A stretch of DNA of 64,000 bases from Hemerocallis citrina. Lineage: Eukaryota; Streptophyta; Magnoliopsida; Asparagales; Asphodelaceae. Positions 11,373-22,986 of the stretch are shown in pieces. The DNA lies in the NCBI GenBank assembly GCA_017893485.1, contig CM030359.1:28400430-28464429 (forward strand), read 5' to 3'. Every line of letters starts with the position of its first letter. Within the stretch, counting starts at the first letter, position 1. Made by a program: the position numbers and the translations under genes. Under the pieces are notes generated by a model that saw only the letters and a list, made by a program, of their open reading frames with translations, did not search any database and was not told the DNA's origin.

Positions 11373-11869
11373 CTGTAAATAACAACAAAAGGAATTAGAG
11401 CTGACCGAATCTGTAAAACACTTGAAAGTCTAAATTATTGGCTAATATCATGCATTTAGAGGGATTTCAAATACTATGACAGCAACTCCAAAGAAGTATC
11501 ATATTTGGAAGCCTGGGAACAAACGTGACAAGAATGTGAAGGCTAAAAACGAGATAGGAAAAAAAAAAACAAGTGTGCATAAAAAGAGGCTATTGGTAGT
11601 TTTTTCTTTTGACACTTCAAACCCCGTAGTAGATTTCCATAAATAAGCCAAATGGAATGCGTTGAAGGAAACAAACCAGAAGTAAATCCAGATCAGTTCT
11701 TAGTTCACATTCACTTACGTTCAACTTGGAAGATCTTTAAGAGGCCTGAAAGGCCTGAAAGGAGTGACGATGTGTGTTAGTTTCAAATCAAATTTATCCA
11801 GTAATCAAACTGCAATGTAAATCTGCAATCTCCACTCATTTGCCTGCAGTTAAATGACACTGAATCAAT
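11373..11869. other. Non-coding, nothing recognised
   Basis: AT-rich sequence between the candidate exon and a LINE insertion. No repeat structure or coding signal recognised. Confidence 0.45.
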
Positions 11870-11879
11870 TATTGCTTCC

Positions 11880-12806
11880 CCCAATTGCGAAGACCAAGAT
11901 GACAAGACTCATTGGGCGGGAGGGGAGGGTGGAGTCAACTCGGTTAGGTCCACCTACAAGTGGCTCAATGATGGGGGAGTTCGGACACATGATCAGATTT
12001 GGAGGACTAAAGTCCCCCCGAAAATTAGGACGTTTAACTGGTTAGTTAGTCGAAATGCCATTCTCACTAGGGACAACTTGGCTAAGCGTAAGTGGCAGGC
12101 CCCGACTAATTGCGTCATGTATCAGCTTGACGACGAAACGGTGGATCACCTATTCTTGCATTGCAATTTTGCGAGACCTATATGGGGGGAACTATTGTAC
12201 AGGTTCCGGATCGACGGTCCATTACCTGATACAGTGGGTGATGCCTGGGGGCTTGGAGGGACGCTAATTTACAACGTCACCTCAAGGACATATGGGGGAT
12301 TGGGGTAGCAGCTATCTGTTGGGGGATTTGGTTAGAAAGGAATAATAGGATTTTTAGACCTACTCACAAGTACAGCATGCATCAGCAACTTCTTTTTATG
12401 ATTATTGCTAATATCAAGTTATGATCTCAAACAGCAGGTGCAGAATCTTTAAAGAAAATCAAGGAGATGTTCGCAGATAGCAGTGACTCAACCCGCGAGG
12501 CAGAATCAGAGGAAAGGGACGGGACAACAGGAGGGGAGTGATCGTTAAGCGGTTCACAGGACCCGTGGTTGTATTGGCTGTTCACCAGTTTGTACAACTT
12601 TGTTGTATCAACTGTAATTTTTCGTTTTTTGGGGAGAGGGTCTGTCTTGTATGAAATGGGTACTCTTTTTTGGCGGGTAATGAGTCTCATAGCCCGCCGG
12701 TTGGGATCCATGAACATCATTACCTTTTTGTTTGCTTGTATGTTTGATTAAAAGTTTTTTAATGAAACGCGGGGGGTATATCCCACCGTTTACATTCAAA
12801 AAAAAG
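11880..12806 (+). mobile_element. 5'-truncated LINE tail with zf-RVT domain
   Basis: A 10-bp direct repeat TATTGCTTCC flanks it at 11870-11879 and 12807-12816. It ends in an A-rich tail (TTCAAAAAAAAG). The plus strand encodes, with a frameshift near 12030, the zinc-binding region that follows LINE reverse transcriptase: QIWRTKVPPKIRTFNWLVSR, AILTRDNLAKRKWQAP, then ETVDHLFLHCNFARPIWGEL. The coding match ends around 12308 and the remainder is 3' UTR. The copy is dead on arrival from incomplete reverse transcription and lies 131 bp beyond the aldo-keto reductase stop codon. Confidence 0.87.
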
Positions 12807-12937
12807 TATTGCTTCCTCTAAATTTGTAATAAAATCATTTCCTAACTAAATGTAAATTTGGGTAGATAGACACTAGATACTAACAATGAAACAATACTGA
12901 ATTCTCTCGGACACTAACCAATAAAAAAAAGGACAAA

Positions 12938-13098
12938 TCATGGGCAGGGATTCGGATATCTAGCATGAATCTTGTCAATCTCTGATATAATTTCATCTGC
13001 AAGATGGATCATAGATGCTTCAAGAACCTCTTTGAGCTGCCATGGTTTGGTGCAACAGAAAACAACGCTGGCAACAAGAGGATGCTTTAAGACAAACA
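12938..13098 (-). CDS. AKR pseudogene last exon
   Basis: Acceptor CTTTCTGCCAG, then VFVLKHPLVASVVFCCTKPW, then QLKEVLEASM, ending IDKIHARYPNPCP and TGA at 12938. It carries the C-terminal helix region of Tas-type aldo-keto reductases. The usual F-G-A-T-K motif reads F-C-C-T-K. Confidence 0.85.
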
Positions 13099-13836
13099 CT
13101 GGCAGAAAGGAAACACCAAGAAGGGCATAGACGGCAGAAGTCAGAACAAAGAATAATTTTGAAGTCTATAACTGTCCACATATTGATAAGAAATTTAAGC
13201 TACAGAATTCAAAAAACAGTATGGCATCTATTAAAGATATGGAACCAATGTAAAGGGAATGTCCTGAGTGCAGTAGGACTGGGTCAGTCAGGTTGTACAT
13301 AAACTCGACCCATGCAGCCTTTACAAAGAGGGCTTAAGTGGGGTTTGCAACCCATGCTAAATTAATTGAATATGACTGCATTCCTTGAACTCAGCCAACT
13401 CTAACCACCATATATATACCTGACAAATAAAGGATCCCATCTGGAAACCAAACCTCCTGTTGTTCATAATTTTCTTTATTTTCTACTCCTTTATTTGGAG
13501 GTTTTAATTCTATTCATATGCATATACACATACACATTTCATTTAAGAAACATTTAAAAAAAAAGTTATTTGAAGAAGAACAACAAGAATTAAGAAAATT
13601 AATGCTGAAAAGTTAGCTTGACCAACCAACAAATTAGGAAGATTAAAATTTTTACCACTGACTTTCACCCACCTTTGGAAAGTATTTCTGGCTCCGCCAG
13701 TGAATGCCGGTATACCAATACTTTACATATGCACAGAAAATAAAGATAATAATACATAGTTTATAGAAATTAGAGGTTTTTTTTCTTTCATAATTTGAGT
13801 AGGTTGTTCTTATATGAAGCTATCTTGTAGGAATGT

Positions 13837-14410
13837 AGGATATTCTTATGAAAAGACCAGAAGGCTTTTAATGGGTTACAGATTATTATCCTAAATGCAA
13901 CATTTCTAACGAGCTTGTGCTCAACAGGTTTCACCGCCAGACGGCCGGAGCGGTAGGTTTTGAGTAAATTATACCTGACACTGGACTAAGGCCAAGTTTT
14001 AAAGGTATATTGATATCTTCTCATTGGAAATTTTAATGAGAAGACCAGCAGAATTTGAACGGATTTGTGCTCAATTTCAAGATATATTCTCGTAGGATAT
14101 TCTTATGAAGGACCAGCAGATCGACTTTCAATGGGTTACAGATTTTTTTTTTTTTTTTGAAGTAAAAGTGACCGAAGTCACCGATCTCATTAATGAAAGA
14201 TTAACGGGGTTACAACAAAAGCCCTACAAAATCTAAAACAATAACTAGTGAACTACGGCACGAGAGTACTAATCTATTACATCAATGGGTTACAGATTAC
14301 TTTTCTTGAAAACAGTATCCTCAATTTCCTACGGAACCCATGCACAAGAGGTTTGCAGGTTGGTCGTTTTTTGAGTAAATTATACCTAGCGCAGAACTAA
14401 GGCCAGTGGT
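13837..14410. repeat. Local segmental duplication inside an AKR intron
   Basis: Two diverged copies run 13837-13996 and about 14095-14410. They share GTAGGATATTCTTATGAA, AATGGGTTACAGATT and TTTTGAGTAAATTATACCT, then CTAAGGCCA. The second copy is longer because a LINE fragment (14145-14281) inserted into it. Confidence 0.75.
14145..14281 (-). mobile_element. Very short 5'-truncated LINE insertion
   Basis: A perfect 17-bp direct repeat TCAATGGGTTACAGATT flanks it at 14128-14144 and 14282-14298. The insert starts with a T-run (the poly-A tail on the minus strand). Its AAGTGACCGAAGTCACCGAT stretch matches the 3' end of the full-length LINE at 27030 (AAGTGACCACGGTCACCGAT). 137 bp, no coding capacity. 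Confidence 0.9.
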
Positions 14411-14840
14411 TTGTAAGATAATTGTGTTTCATATTTAGGGAGAAAGAACCTGCTCATTCCCTAATTATACATTAGTATTAACAGCCACCATGCAACATTT
14501 GCTGGTACTGTTTTATTGTTAATAAAAATCCTAGCGCCAAAGGATTCAGTTATAATGAATAAGTTTTAGCAGACAATCTTCTTGGCATCCACCAAATCCT
14601 CCTGAACTGAGGTAAAATGTCTAAAGAAAAGGATAAGATGATAGATTTGATATCGGGAATTACACTGCAGCATGAAAGAAGCTAACAGCCAAACGAAATA
14701 CATTTGTTCTATAAAATAATATTGGTCTAATACCATGGAGGCAAAATATTCAGATATTATTCTAGTTTAAAAGTATAAAAGGTTAACGGATTCAGGTAAC
14801 TGATTGTAAAGATTTAGTAATAAAAGTGTGACCACCGTAC

Positions 14841-14895
14841 CAATTGCAAGAGATGCAGGAGAAATATCATATCTGTCAGCAATATTGACATATTC
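14841..14895 (-). CDS. AKR pseudogene exon EYVNIADRYDISPASLAI
   Basis: 55-bp exon with a CTTGCAG acceptor and a GTACGG donor. Its phase joins exactly to the last exon (ATT G|TG TTT). The peptide EYVNIADRYDISPASLAI is the segment preceding the final beta strand of the family. Confidence 0.85.
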
Positions 14896-15289
14896 CTGCA
14901 AGTGTGCATGGGGTTTGCTATATCAGCATATGTAAAAAAAATTAAAATTAAAATAAAATAAAATAAACTTGAACTGCATATGTTCCAAATACGATCTACT
15001 TAAAAAGATTTGCATTGGGGAAAATTTTGCAATGTAACTGAAAAAATTGAACAAGTGGCCGGCCCTAAATTCTGCTATAGTACTCAGCAACCTTTGACTT
15101 AAAAAGGAGTCTCAGAAACATAGTTATGGGTTCACATTGACACAAATTTACTCAGTGGCTCAATTGTTTGATGTGACCTATCAGGTCCATTGATCTAAGT
15201 ACTTATCCACAAAATAGGTTTTTCCGAAGAGAAGTGTAATCATCAAACTTGCATAAGCTCACAAGTATCTACAAAACTTGGCTTTCCAT

Positions 15290-15783
15290 TAACTGCTCCC
15301 TCAAAAGGTGGTCAACACTTTAAAAGTGATACATTAATTTTGAATCAGCCAAGCTCAATGCTTAAAAGAACGTCACTTTAATTTGAATAAGTCTCTAACT
15401 GATCACTTAAGATGAGGATTATATCCCAATAATCGAGAAGTTGTTACAACAAATTAACCAAAAACCTAGATGGAAGGCTGGTTATGAAAAACTTAGTTTT
15501 GGCTCTTCCAAACTCTCAATTGCTGCTTACGATGGTGTAACTTCAGAGGTTTTTGTGATTGAGTTTGGAGACCAAACTAAGCTTTTTATAACCAGCTTTT
15601 CATCAAGGCTTTTGGTTAATTTGTTGTAACAACTTCTGAATTAGTGAGATATAATCCTCATCTTAACGGATCAGTCAGAGGCTTATTCCAAGTAAAGTGA
15701 CGAACTCTTAAAAAATCAGTTTGACTGATTCAAAATTAATGTCTCACTTTTAAAGTGTTGACTACCTTTTGATGGAGCAGTTA
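15290..15783. repeat. 494-bp near-perfect inverted repeat beside the copia 3' end
   Basis: Outer ends are TAACTGCTCCCTCAAAAGG and its complement with one or two changes. Both arms carry ACTTTAAAAGTGA, ATTAATTTTGAATCAG, GATGAGGATTATAT and GTTGTTACAACAAATTAACC in mirror order, and the arms nearly meet near 15535. The right end lies 5 bp inside the expected start of the copia 3' LTR (15788), so it may be a MITE in the LTR or an inverted duplication of LTR sequence. Confidence 0.85.
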
Positions 15784-16200
15784 CAACATTCTCCCACTTG
15801 GTCTGCACTTTAAACTTAATGTCTCACTTTAACCCATCGATAATCCGAATTAAGTAATAAACACATGTATCATTGTGGTAAGTATTACCATCCAAGTATT
15901 ACAATGCATTGATTTCTTAACATTATACTTTATGTGACAATGAAACTTAATGAAATAAATCTGATGTTTATTCTTGGTCCAATGAAGATAAATTTTCTCA
16001 AATAAATAAAGGTGCACATAAATATGAGAAAACATCTCAATAAATAGGAGTTTCTTTGATAACATTATTTGTACAACCTACATTGCTTTTGCGGGTAAAA
16101 GAGTAACATAAAAACTACATAAGGGAACCAAGTCCCATGTTCACTACATGATCTTTGAATTTGAATGGTGGCATGCCTTCAGTCGAAGGGTCAACAATCA

Positions 16201-19200
16201 TCAATTCAGTGCTAACGTGCTCAATGACCACTTTCTCTTAATACGTTCTCTTATAGTTAAATACTTAATGTCGATGTATTTACTTCGACTCCCACTTCTG
16301 TTGTTCTTTGCCATAAAGACAGCAGCTGAATTCTCGCAAAATATTCTCAATGGCCTAGAGATAGAATCCATAATTCTAAGCCCAGAAATGAAAGTCTTAA
16401 GCCATACAAAATGCGAAGTAGCCTCAAAGCACGATACGAACTCAGCCTCCTTAGTAGAAGTAGCAGTCAAGGTTTGCTTAATGCTCCTCCAAGACACAGC
16501 TCCACAGGCCAACATAAAAATGTATCCAGATGTTGATTTACGAGAATCAACGCAACCAACAAAGTTCGAATCTGAGTAGCCAACAACTTCTAGATCGCTC
16601 GTCCTTCTGTACATAAGCTTGTAGTCATTGGTTCCTTGAAGATACCTTAACACTTTCTTTGCAGCTCTCCAGTGGTCCATACCTGAGTTACTCCGATATC
16701 GTCCCAACATTCCAACAACAAATGCAATGTCATGCCTTGTGCAGACCTGAGCATACATAAGGCTTCCAACAACAAAAGCATATGGAATGTTCTTCATCTA
16801 TTCTCTTTCAAGATCATTCTTTGGGTATTGGTTCAAATTGAACTTGTCACCCTTCACAATAGGAGAAACACTTGGTGAACAGTCCTTCATTCGAAAATCT
16901 CTCTAAAATCTTGTTAATATAGGTTTCCTGAGACGAACCCAAGATACCTTGAAATCTGTCTCTATAGATCTTAATGCCAATAACATAAGATGCCTCACCC
17001 ATATCCTTCATATCAAAGTTTTAGAGGGAAATTGTTTCACCTCGTGTAGCAAACCCTTATCATTGGCTGCTAGCAATATGTCATCCACATATAAAACAAG
17101 AAAATAAAATTTACTCCCACTAACCTTAAGGTATATACATTGATCCATAACGTTTTCTACAAAACCAAATGAAGAAATTACGTTATGGAATTTTAAATAC
17201 CATTGGCGGGATGCTTGTTTTAAACCGTATATGGATTTCTTGAGCTTGCAAACCAATTGCTGACTATCACGAGAGGGAAATCCTTCTAGGTTGTTTCATG
17301 TAAACCACCTCATCTAGATTTCCATTAAAAAATGCAGTTTTCACATCCATTTGTTACAACTCCAAGTCAAAATGGGCTAATAATGTCTAAATAATGCGCA
17401 GGGAATCTTTCTTAGATATAGGAGAAAATATCTTTGTATAATCGATTCCTTCCTTTTGAGTGAATCCCTTAGCAACTAGTCTAGACTTGTATCTCTCAAT
17501 ATTGCTTGATGAGTCTTTTTTCGTTTTAAAGATCCATTTACAACCAATGGCTTTTGCACCATTAGGCAACTCAACAAGGTCTCATTGCACCTCATGGAAC
17601 TCATCTCTTCCTTCATTGCATTGTACCAAAATTCTGATTCTTTGCCACACATGGCATGTGAAAACGACTTGAGATCATTCTCGACTCCAATGTTGTAGTC
17701 AGATTCTTGCAGGTACACAACATAATCACTAGGAATTGCTGATCTCTTAGTTCAAGCAGATCTTCTTAATGTTACAGCATCATCATCCTGGGAAGTATGA
17801 GGTTCAACGTGTTGTTCAGCAGTTTTATGTATCTCCTGAACAACTTGGTCTGCTGTATTGTTGTCAACAACTTGTGGAACTTCAATGATTGGTTGGTCTT
17901 CAGTGATTGGTTGTTCAACGCCAGTTTGTACTTGAGGAAGTGGAAGGTTGAGACTCTGTATGATCAACATCAGAAACTATGTTCCTAATTTGATCGCTCC
18001 CACTGACCAAATCATATTCAAGAAATTTTGCATTTCTTAATTCCACAATTCTAGTGTTGTGGGATAGGCAGTAAAATCTATAACCTTTAGACATTTCGAC
18101 ACCAATGAAATACCCACTAATGGTCTGTGGGTCTAGTTTCTTCTCTTGTGGGTTATAAATTCTCACTTAAGACAGGCTTCCACAAACGCGCATATGTCGC
18201 AAACTCGGTTTCCAATCTTTTCATAATTCAAATGGCATTTTAGGAACAGCCTTGGTTGGAAGCCCGGTTTAATATATACATTGCCGTCTTAAGTGCTTCA
18301 GCCCACAAGGATTTAGGAAGATTGGAGCTGCTAAGCATACTCCTCACCATGTCCAATAAAGTTCGGTTTCTTCTTCCTGCTACACCATTCTGGTTCGAAG
18401 AACCAGACACAGTGTATTGGGCAACAATCCCATCTCTTGAAGAAACTTTGCAAATGGCCCAGGTGCTTGTCCATCCTCCGTGTATCTGCCATAATATTCT
18501 CCACCTCCATCTGATCTCACGATCTTAATTTGCTTGTCACACTGTTTCTCTACATCTGCCTTAAATAGCTTAAAGGCATCCAATGCTTCGTTCTTATTAT
18601 GAAGCATGTACAGATACATATATCGTGAGTAATAATCTATGAAGGAGATGAAGTATTTCTGGCCATGTGAGTCCATGTATGGACTACATATATCAGTATG
18701 TATGATCTCTAATATGGCAGAACTCTTATTGGCACCTTTCTTTGACTTATTGGTCTGCTTTCCCTTAATGCAGTCCACACAAGTTTCAAAATCAGTAAAA
18801 TTTAAAGTACTAAGTACCCCATCATTCACTAAGCTTTTATTTCTTTCAATGGAGATATGGCCTAATATCCGATGCCATAATGTAGAGGAATCCTCATTAA
18901 CAACACACCTTTTAGTGCCAGTTTGGAAATGCAATGAATTATAAGTGGTATCGTTTTATAGGAAAATGCGATAAAGACCATCAGACAAAATATCATTCCC
19001 AACACAATCAGATTTATAAATCAAACTGAAAGATGTTTCTGAAAAATGAAAGGAATATCCAAAAGGTATTAGTCTGAAAACAGAAATCAAGTTTAATGAG
19101 AAACTTGGTACATAAATGGTCCTTTGCAATTCTAAAACATAATCACTACTTAAAATTAAACATCAAGTCCCTATACCCTCCACATGTGAGCTTATCTTGT

Positions 19201-20150
19201 TTTCGGATAAGAGGCCTTGCTCACTTCCCACTAGATTCCTTAAGTTTTGCATACCCTGTAAGGAATATGAAATGTGGATTGTAGATCCATAGTCAATCCA
19301 CCATGTGTTGATATTAATATTAACCATATTAGATTCATAACACACAAATGAGGTTAAGTTACCTTCCTTCTCAAGCCATTTTTGAAATTTGGGGCATTCT
19401 TTCTTTAGGTGTCCCTTCTTTTTGCAGAAGAAACACTTATTTTCTTTCTTAATATCAGCTTTAGGAGGAATGTTATGCTTCCTTTCTGATTGGCTTGAGA
19501 AGTTCCTTTGTTGTGCGTTACCAGCATTGCTCTTTCTCTTTGCTCCATCGCTAGCCTTCCTCTTGTACACACGTGGTCATCAATTCATTGATTGTCAATT
19601 TGTCTTTATGTGTGTTATAAGAGATTTTGAAAGGCCCATACTGATGCATGAGAGTGTTAAGGATAAAGTGCACAAGGAGGACTCCGACATTTTAACCTCG
19701 AGTTTCTTTAGTTGAGCCATGAGATCCCTCATTTGCATTATGTGTTCGCGTACACCTCTTACACCACACCAGTGAACTCCAGGGATGTGAATTTCATAAT
19801 TTGGGTGCTTGCTAGTGCCTTATCTGAAGTGACGAATTTCTCATCAACAACCTTTAGCAATTTGCTGACATTTTCATGCTGCTCGATTGAACCACGTATA
19901 CCAGCACCAATTTGGGTCTTTATGTACATCACACTGAGATGATTGGATTGGTCCCATCGTTTTTAAAGCTGAATTTGATCTGGTGTGCTGGTACTTGTGA
20001 CTTTAGGTGGTTCATCTTTCCTAATAGCATAATCTATGTCCATACACCATAATTGAAGGAGCACTCTCTCCTTCCAAACTTTATAATTATCTCTCTTGAG
20101 TTTGGGAACTTCATAATCAATATCAAATAAATTTGTAGGTAAAGCTACAT
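16201..20150 (-). pseudogene. Copia gag-pol polyprotein, broken
   Basis: Read leftward from about 20150: a gag start region (NLFDIDYEVPKLKRDNYKVW), then the CCHC knuckle CFFCKKKGHLKKEC near 19440. A protease region with WWIDYGSTIHIS follows, where Tyr replaces the usual catalytic-motif Ser. The integrase finger region (LWHRILGHIS...CVDCIKGK) and core (HTDICSP, FISFIDYYSRY, SDGGGEYYG) lie at 18934-18380. RT pieces are KLKKSIYGLKQASRQW and VLYVDDILLA (17256-17008). RNase H (VGYSDSNFVGCVDSRKSTSG, then TATSTKEAEFVS) is in 16797-16201. Stops and frameshifts separate almost every domain, so no product is expected. Confidence 0.88.
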
Positions 20151-21005
20151 AAATAAAGATTACATGCTTATGTTAAATTTGAGGCATATATGGAAACATG
20201 TTTTACCAATGTAAATTATGCTTAAATTGAATCTAATGACATCAAAAATTGTCTGTGGGCTAAATATTTAATTCAATAAGATTCAATATTCTTTAGGATA
20301 GAGTTTATCAAACTATTTTTCTAAATTCATAATTCTTAATAGTATGTTATGATAAGTTTGGTATTTTCTATCTTTAAACATTATGATAAAACTATCAAAT
20401 TAATTCTTCCTAGCTCTTGTGAGTAAGTTAAGAAGAACTAATACTGATATCTTATCCTAATTAATTATATAAATATAATAAAATCCATGTGGGGTAAAGT
20501 CACTATTTATAAAATCAATTACAATTAATGTCCATTATGTGATCCTTATTCACTTAATATATAATTTTATATATAATCAAAGATGTTGCGGCTATTCCTT
20601 GATTATTTAAAATTATATGGTTCGCTAGACATTTTATTTATTAAATTTTAGGCTCTACTTGATACCTAATAACAATTATTTAGCAAAACAATAACAATAA
20701 TTATTGCAACTTAATTTAGCATATTTACTGACTAGACGTTATGAACCTCAATATGCTAAATAATTTCAACTTTATTTGCATGTTAAACAATAACACTAAG
20801 TTTCAATACACTAAGTAATTTAGCACATCTGTTTATAATGTTTTTTCAGCCCAGAAACATTAGAAATGCATGAACTAAAGGATTTCTAATATTATTATGT
20901 ATCAAAAATAGCTTAAACACAGCTCAAATTTTTTTGATACAATCGGCCAAATACAGAGTTAAGCATAGGCTAATATAGAAATTATCAAGGCAGAGAATTG
21001 AATTA

Positions 21006-21016
21006 CTCTGATACCA
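21006..21016 (-). promoter_or_regulatory. Copia primer-binding site (initiator tRNA-Met)
   Basis: Minus strand TGGTATCAGAG lies 3 bp after the TTTATCA end of the 5' LTR. It is complementary to the 3' end of initiator tRNA-Met and defines the LTR boundary near 21019. Confidence 0.85.
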
Positions 21017-21384
21017 AATGATAAACTTAAAATCGGTCCGTGATGCAGAAAAACATTATAAGGATCGATTTTAAGTATATCATCAAGTATAACTCGTCAT
21101 GCTTGCATAAGCTTTCAGGCTGTGCATAAACAGATCATTCATGATTCAATTAAAGCTCAATCTTTCAAGGTGGATATTGAAATGTAAAATTCAATCTGAA
21201 TAAACTTTTAACTTACAATTATGGAAAAGTGGCTCTTTGCTCATAAGCTTGTAACAAAGTCTAAGATAATAAATAATTTTAAAAAGTATTAAAGATGAAA
21301 ATGTAATTAATTTCAAATACATTTAAACAAGAAAGGACTAGGTCAAAAGAAAATAGCTGATTTCGTCATATTGAATTCATATTT

Positions 21385-22713
21385 GGGATATTTTAGCAAA
21401 TGCCCCCATTCAAAATGTGAAATCTAGCATATATCCCCACTATTTTTAAAAACTAAGAAATGCCCCTAGTTTGGATGGAATCGTTAAAATTCCGTTAAGT
21501 TAACTTACGTGCATCACATGTAACATAGTAAAATGACCAATATACCCCCAATAAATTTATTTTAGCAAATACCCCTATTCAGAATCTAAAAACTAGCATA
21601 TACCCCCACTATTTAAAAAAAAAGGATATTTTAGCAAATGCCCCCGTTTAAAATATGGAAACTAGCATATACCCCCACTATTTTTAAAAACTAAGAAATA
21701 CCCTTAGTTTGGACGGAATCGTTAAAATTCCGTTAAGTTAACTTACATGCATCACACGTGACACGGTAAAATAACCAAAATACCCATTACATAAAGTAAG
21801 GGTTTCTTGAAGCAAATCTGAAAATAGAATGAACCGTCTCCTTTCCGCTTTGTAGATCCATATGATTTTTTCTCCGATGGCCATCTACCCCACCTTGTTA
21901 TATTAGGGTTTTTAAAGAAGAAATACCCCAACCCGAATAATAAAAATATAAACAAATATAAACAAAATAATAGAACAAAGATTCAGATGCGAACCTTCTC
22001 GAATTCATGGCTCTTCCTACAACCAATTTTCCTTGAAAAAGAATTCAGAAAAAAAAACATCACAAAATTGATCAAGTTGAAACGATCAAACAAACATAAT
22101 CTATCAAAAATCCTAATATAACAAGGTGGAGAAGATGCTTACAATGAGTCAATGACTGATTAGGGTTGGGGTAATTCTTCTTAAAAAACCCTAATATAAC
22201 AAGGTGGGGTAGATGGCCATCAGAGAAAAAATTATACGGACTTGCAAAGCGGAAAGGAGACGGTTCATTCTCTTTTCAAATTTGCTTCAAGAAACCCTTA
22301 CTTTATGTAGTGGGTATTTTGGTCATTTTACTGTGTCACGTGTGATGCACGTAAGTTAACTTAACAGAATTTTAACGATTCCGTCCAAACTAAAGGTATT
22401 TCTTAGTTTTTAAAAATAGTGGGGGTATATGCTAGTTTCCATATTTTGAACGGGGGCATTTGCTAAAATATCCCTTTTTTTAAAAATAGTGGGGGTATAT
22501 GCTAGTTTTTAGATTTTGAATAGGGATATTTGCTAAAATAATTTTATTGGGGGTATTTTGGTCATTTTACTGTGTTACATGTGATGCACGTAAGTTAACT
22601 TAACGGAATTTTAACCATTCCATCCAAACTAGGGGTATTTCTTAGTTTTTAAAAATAGTGGGGGTATATGTTAGTTTACACATTTTGAATGGAGGCATTT
22701 GCTAAAATATTCC
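21385..22713. mobile_element. Non-autonomous Mutator-like element with long composite TIRs
   Basis: A perfect 9-bp target duplication TTCATATTT at 21376-21384 and 22714-22722 flanks a 1329-bp inverted repeat with ends GGGATATTTTAGCAAATG and complement. Each arm, about 530 bp, holds two tandem copies of a module with GCATATACCCCCACTATTT, AGTTTGGACGGAATCGTTAA and TTAACTTACGTGCATCAC. A central region of about 250 bp separates the arms. A 9-bp duplication plus long TIRs fits the Mutator superfamily. No transposase is present. Confidence 0.9.
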
Positions 22714-22722
22714 TTCATATTT

Positions 22723-22978
22723 CTTTCGTATCAGGTAAAATTTGAACCATTTAACCCTAAAGAAGGGCTCCTCAACCCAACAACTAATGCCACAAACAAA
22801 TAAAAGGTAGTTTATGAAATGTGCTAAATCTGCAGGATTTTGTTTTACTGAGTTTGTGAATGAACCATATTCCATCATTCATCAAGATTCAATTTCTTCT
22901 CGAACTCCAAATAGTATAACATTAACCGTGGAAGAAATAAACACCTATTTCAGGTGGCCTCATCAGATAAATGAAGTG
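22723..22978. other. Residual intron sequence between two transposons
   Basis: 256 AT-rich bases between the Mutator-like element and hAT C. No coding or repeat signal; taken as the original intron of the aldo-keto reductase gene. Confidence 0.5.
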
Positions 22979-22986
22979 AGAAAATC

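Larger units (their letters stand above)
15788..21375 (-). mobile_element. Ty1/copia retrotransposon, degenerate
   Basis: On the minus strand the order is a 5' LTR remnant (21019-21375) ending TTTATCA, a PBS at 21006-21016, an AT-rich leader of about 850 bp, gag, protease, integrase, RT and RNase H (20150-16201), a 3' non-coding stretch, the PPT AAGTGGGAG at 15791-15799 and an LTR start TGTTGTAAC at 15788. Integrase before RT is the copia order. The 3' LTR is not recognisable beyond its first bases: a 494-bp palindrome lies there. The 5' LTR is cut on its outer side by a Mutator-like element. It sits in an aldo-keto reductase intron. Confidence 0.85.

Noticed and set aside
15441..15629. 62-codon plus-strand ORF
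   Set aside because: It lies in the middle of a long palindrome and has no recognised similarity; composition follows the inverted repeat.
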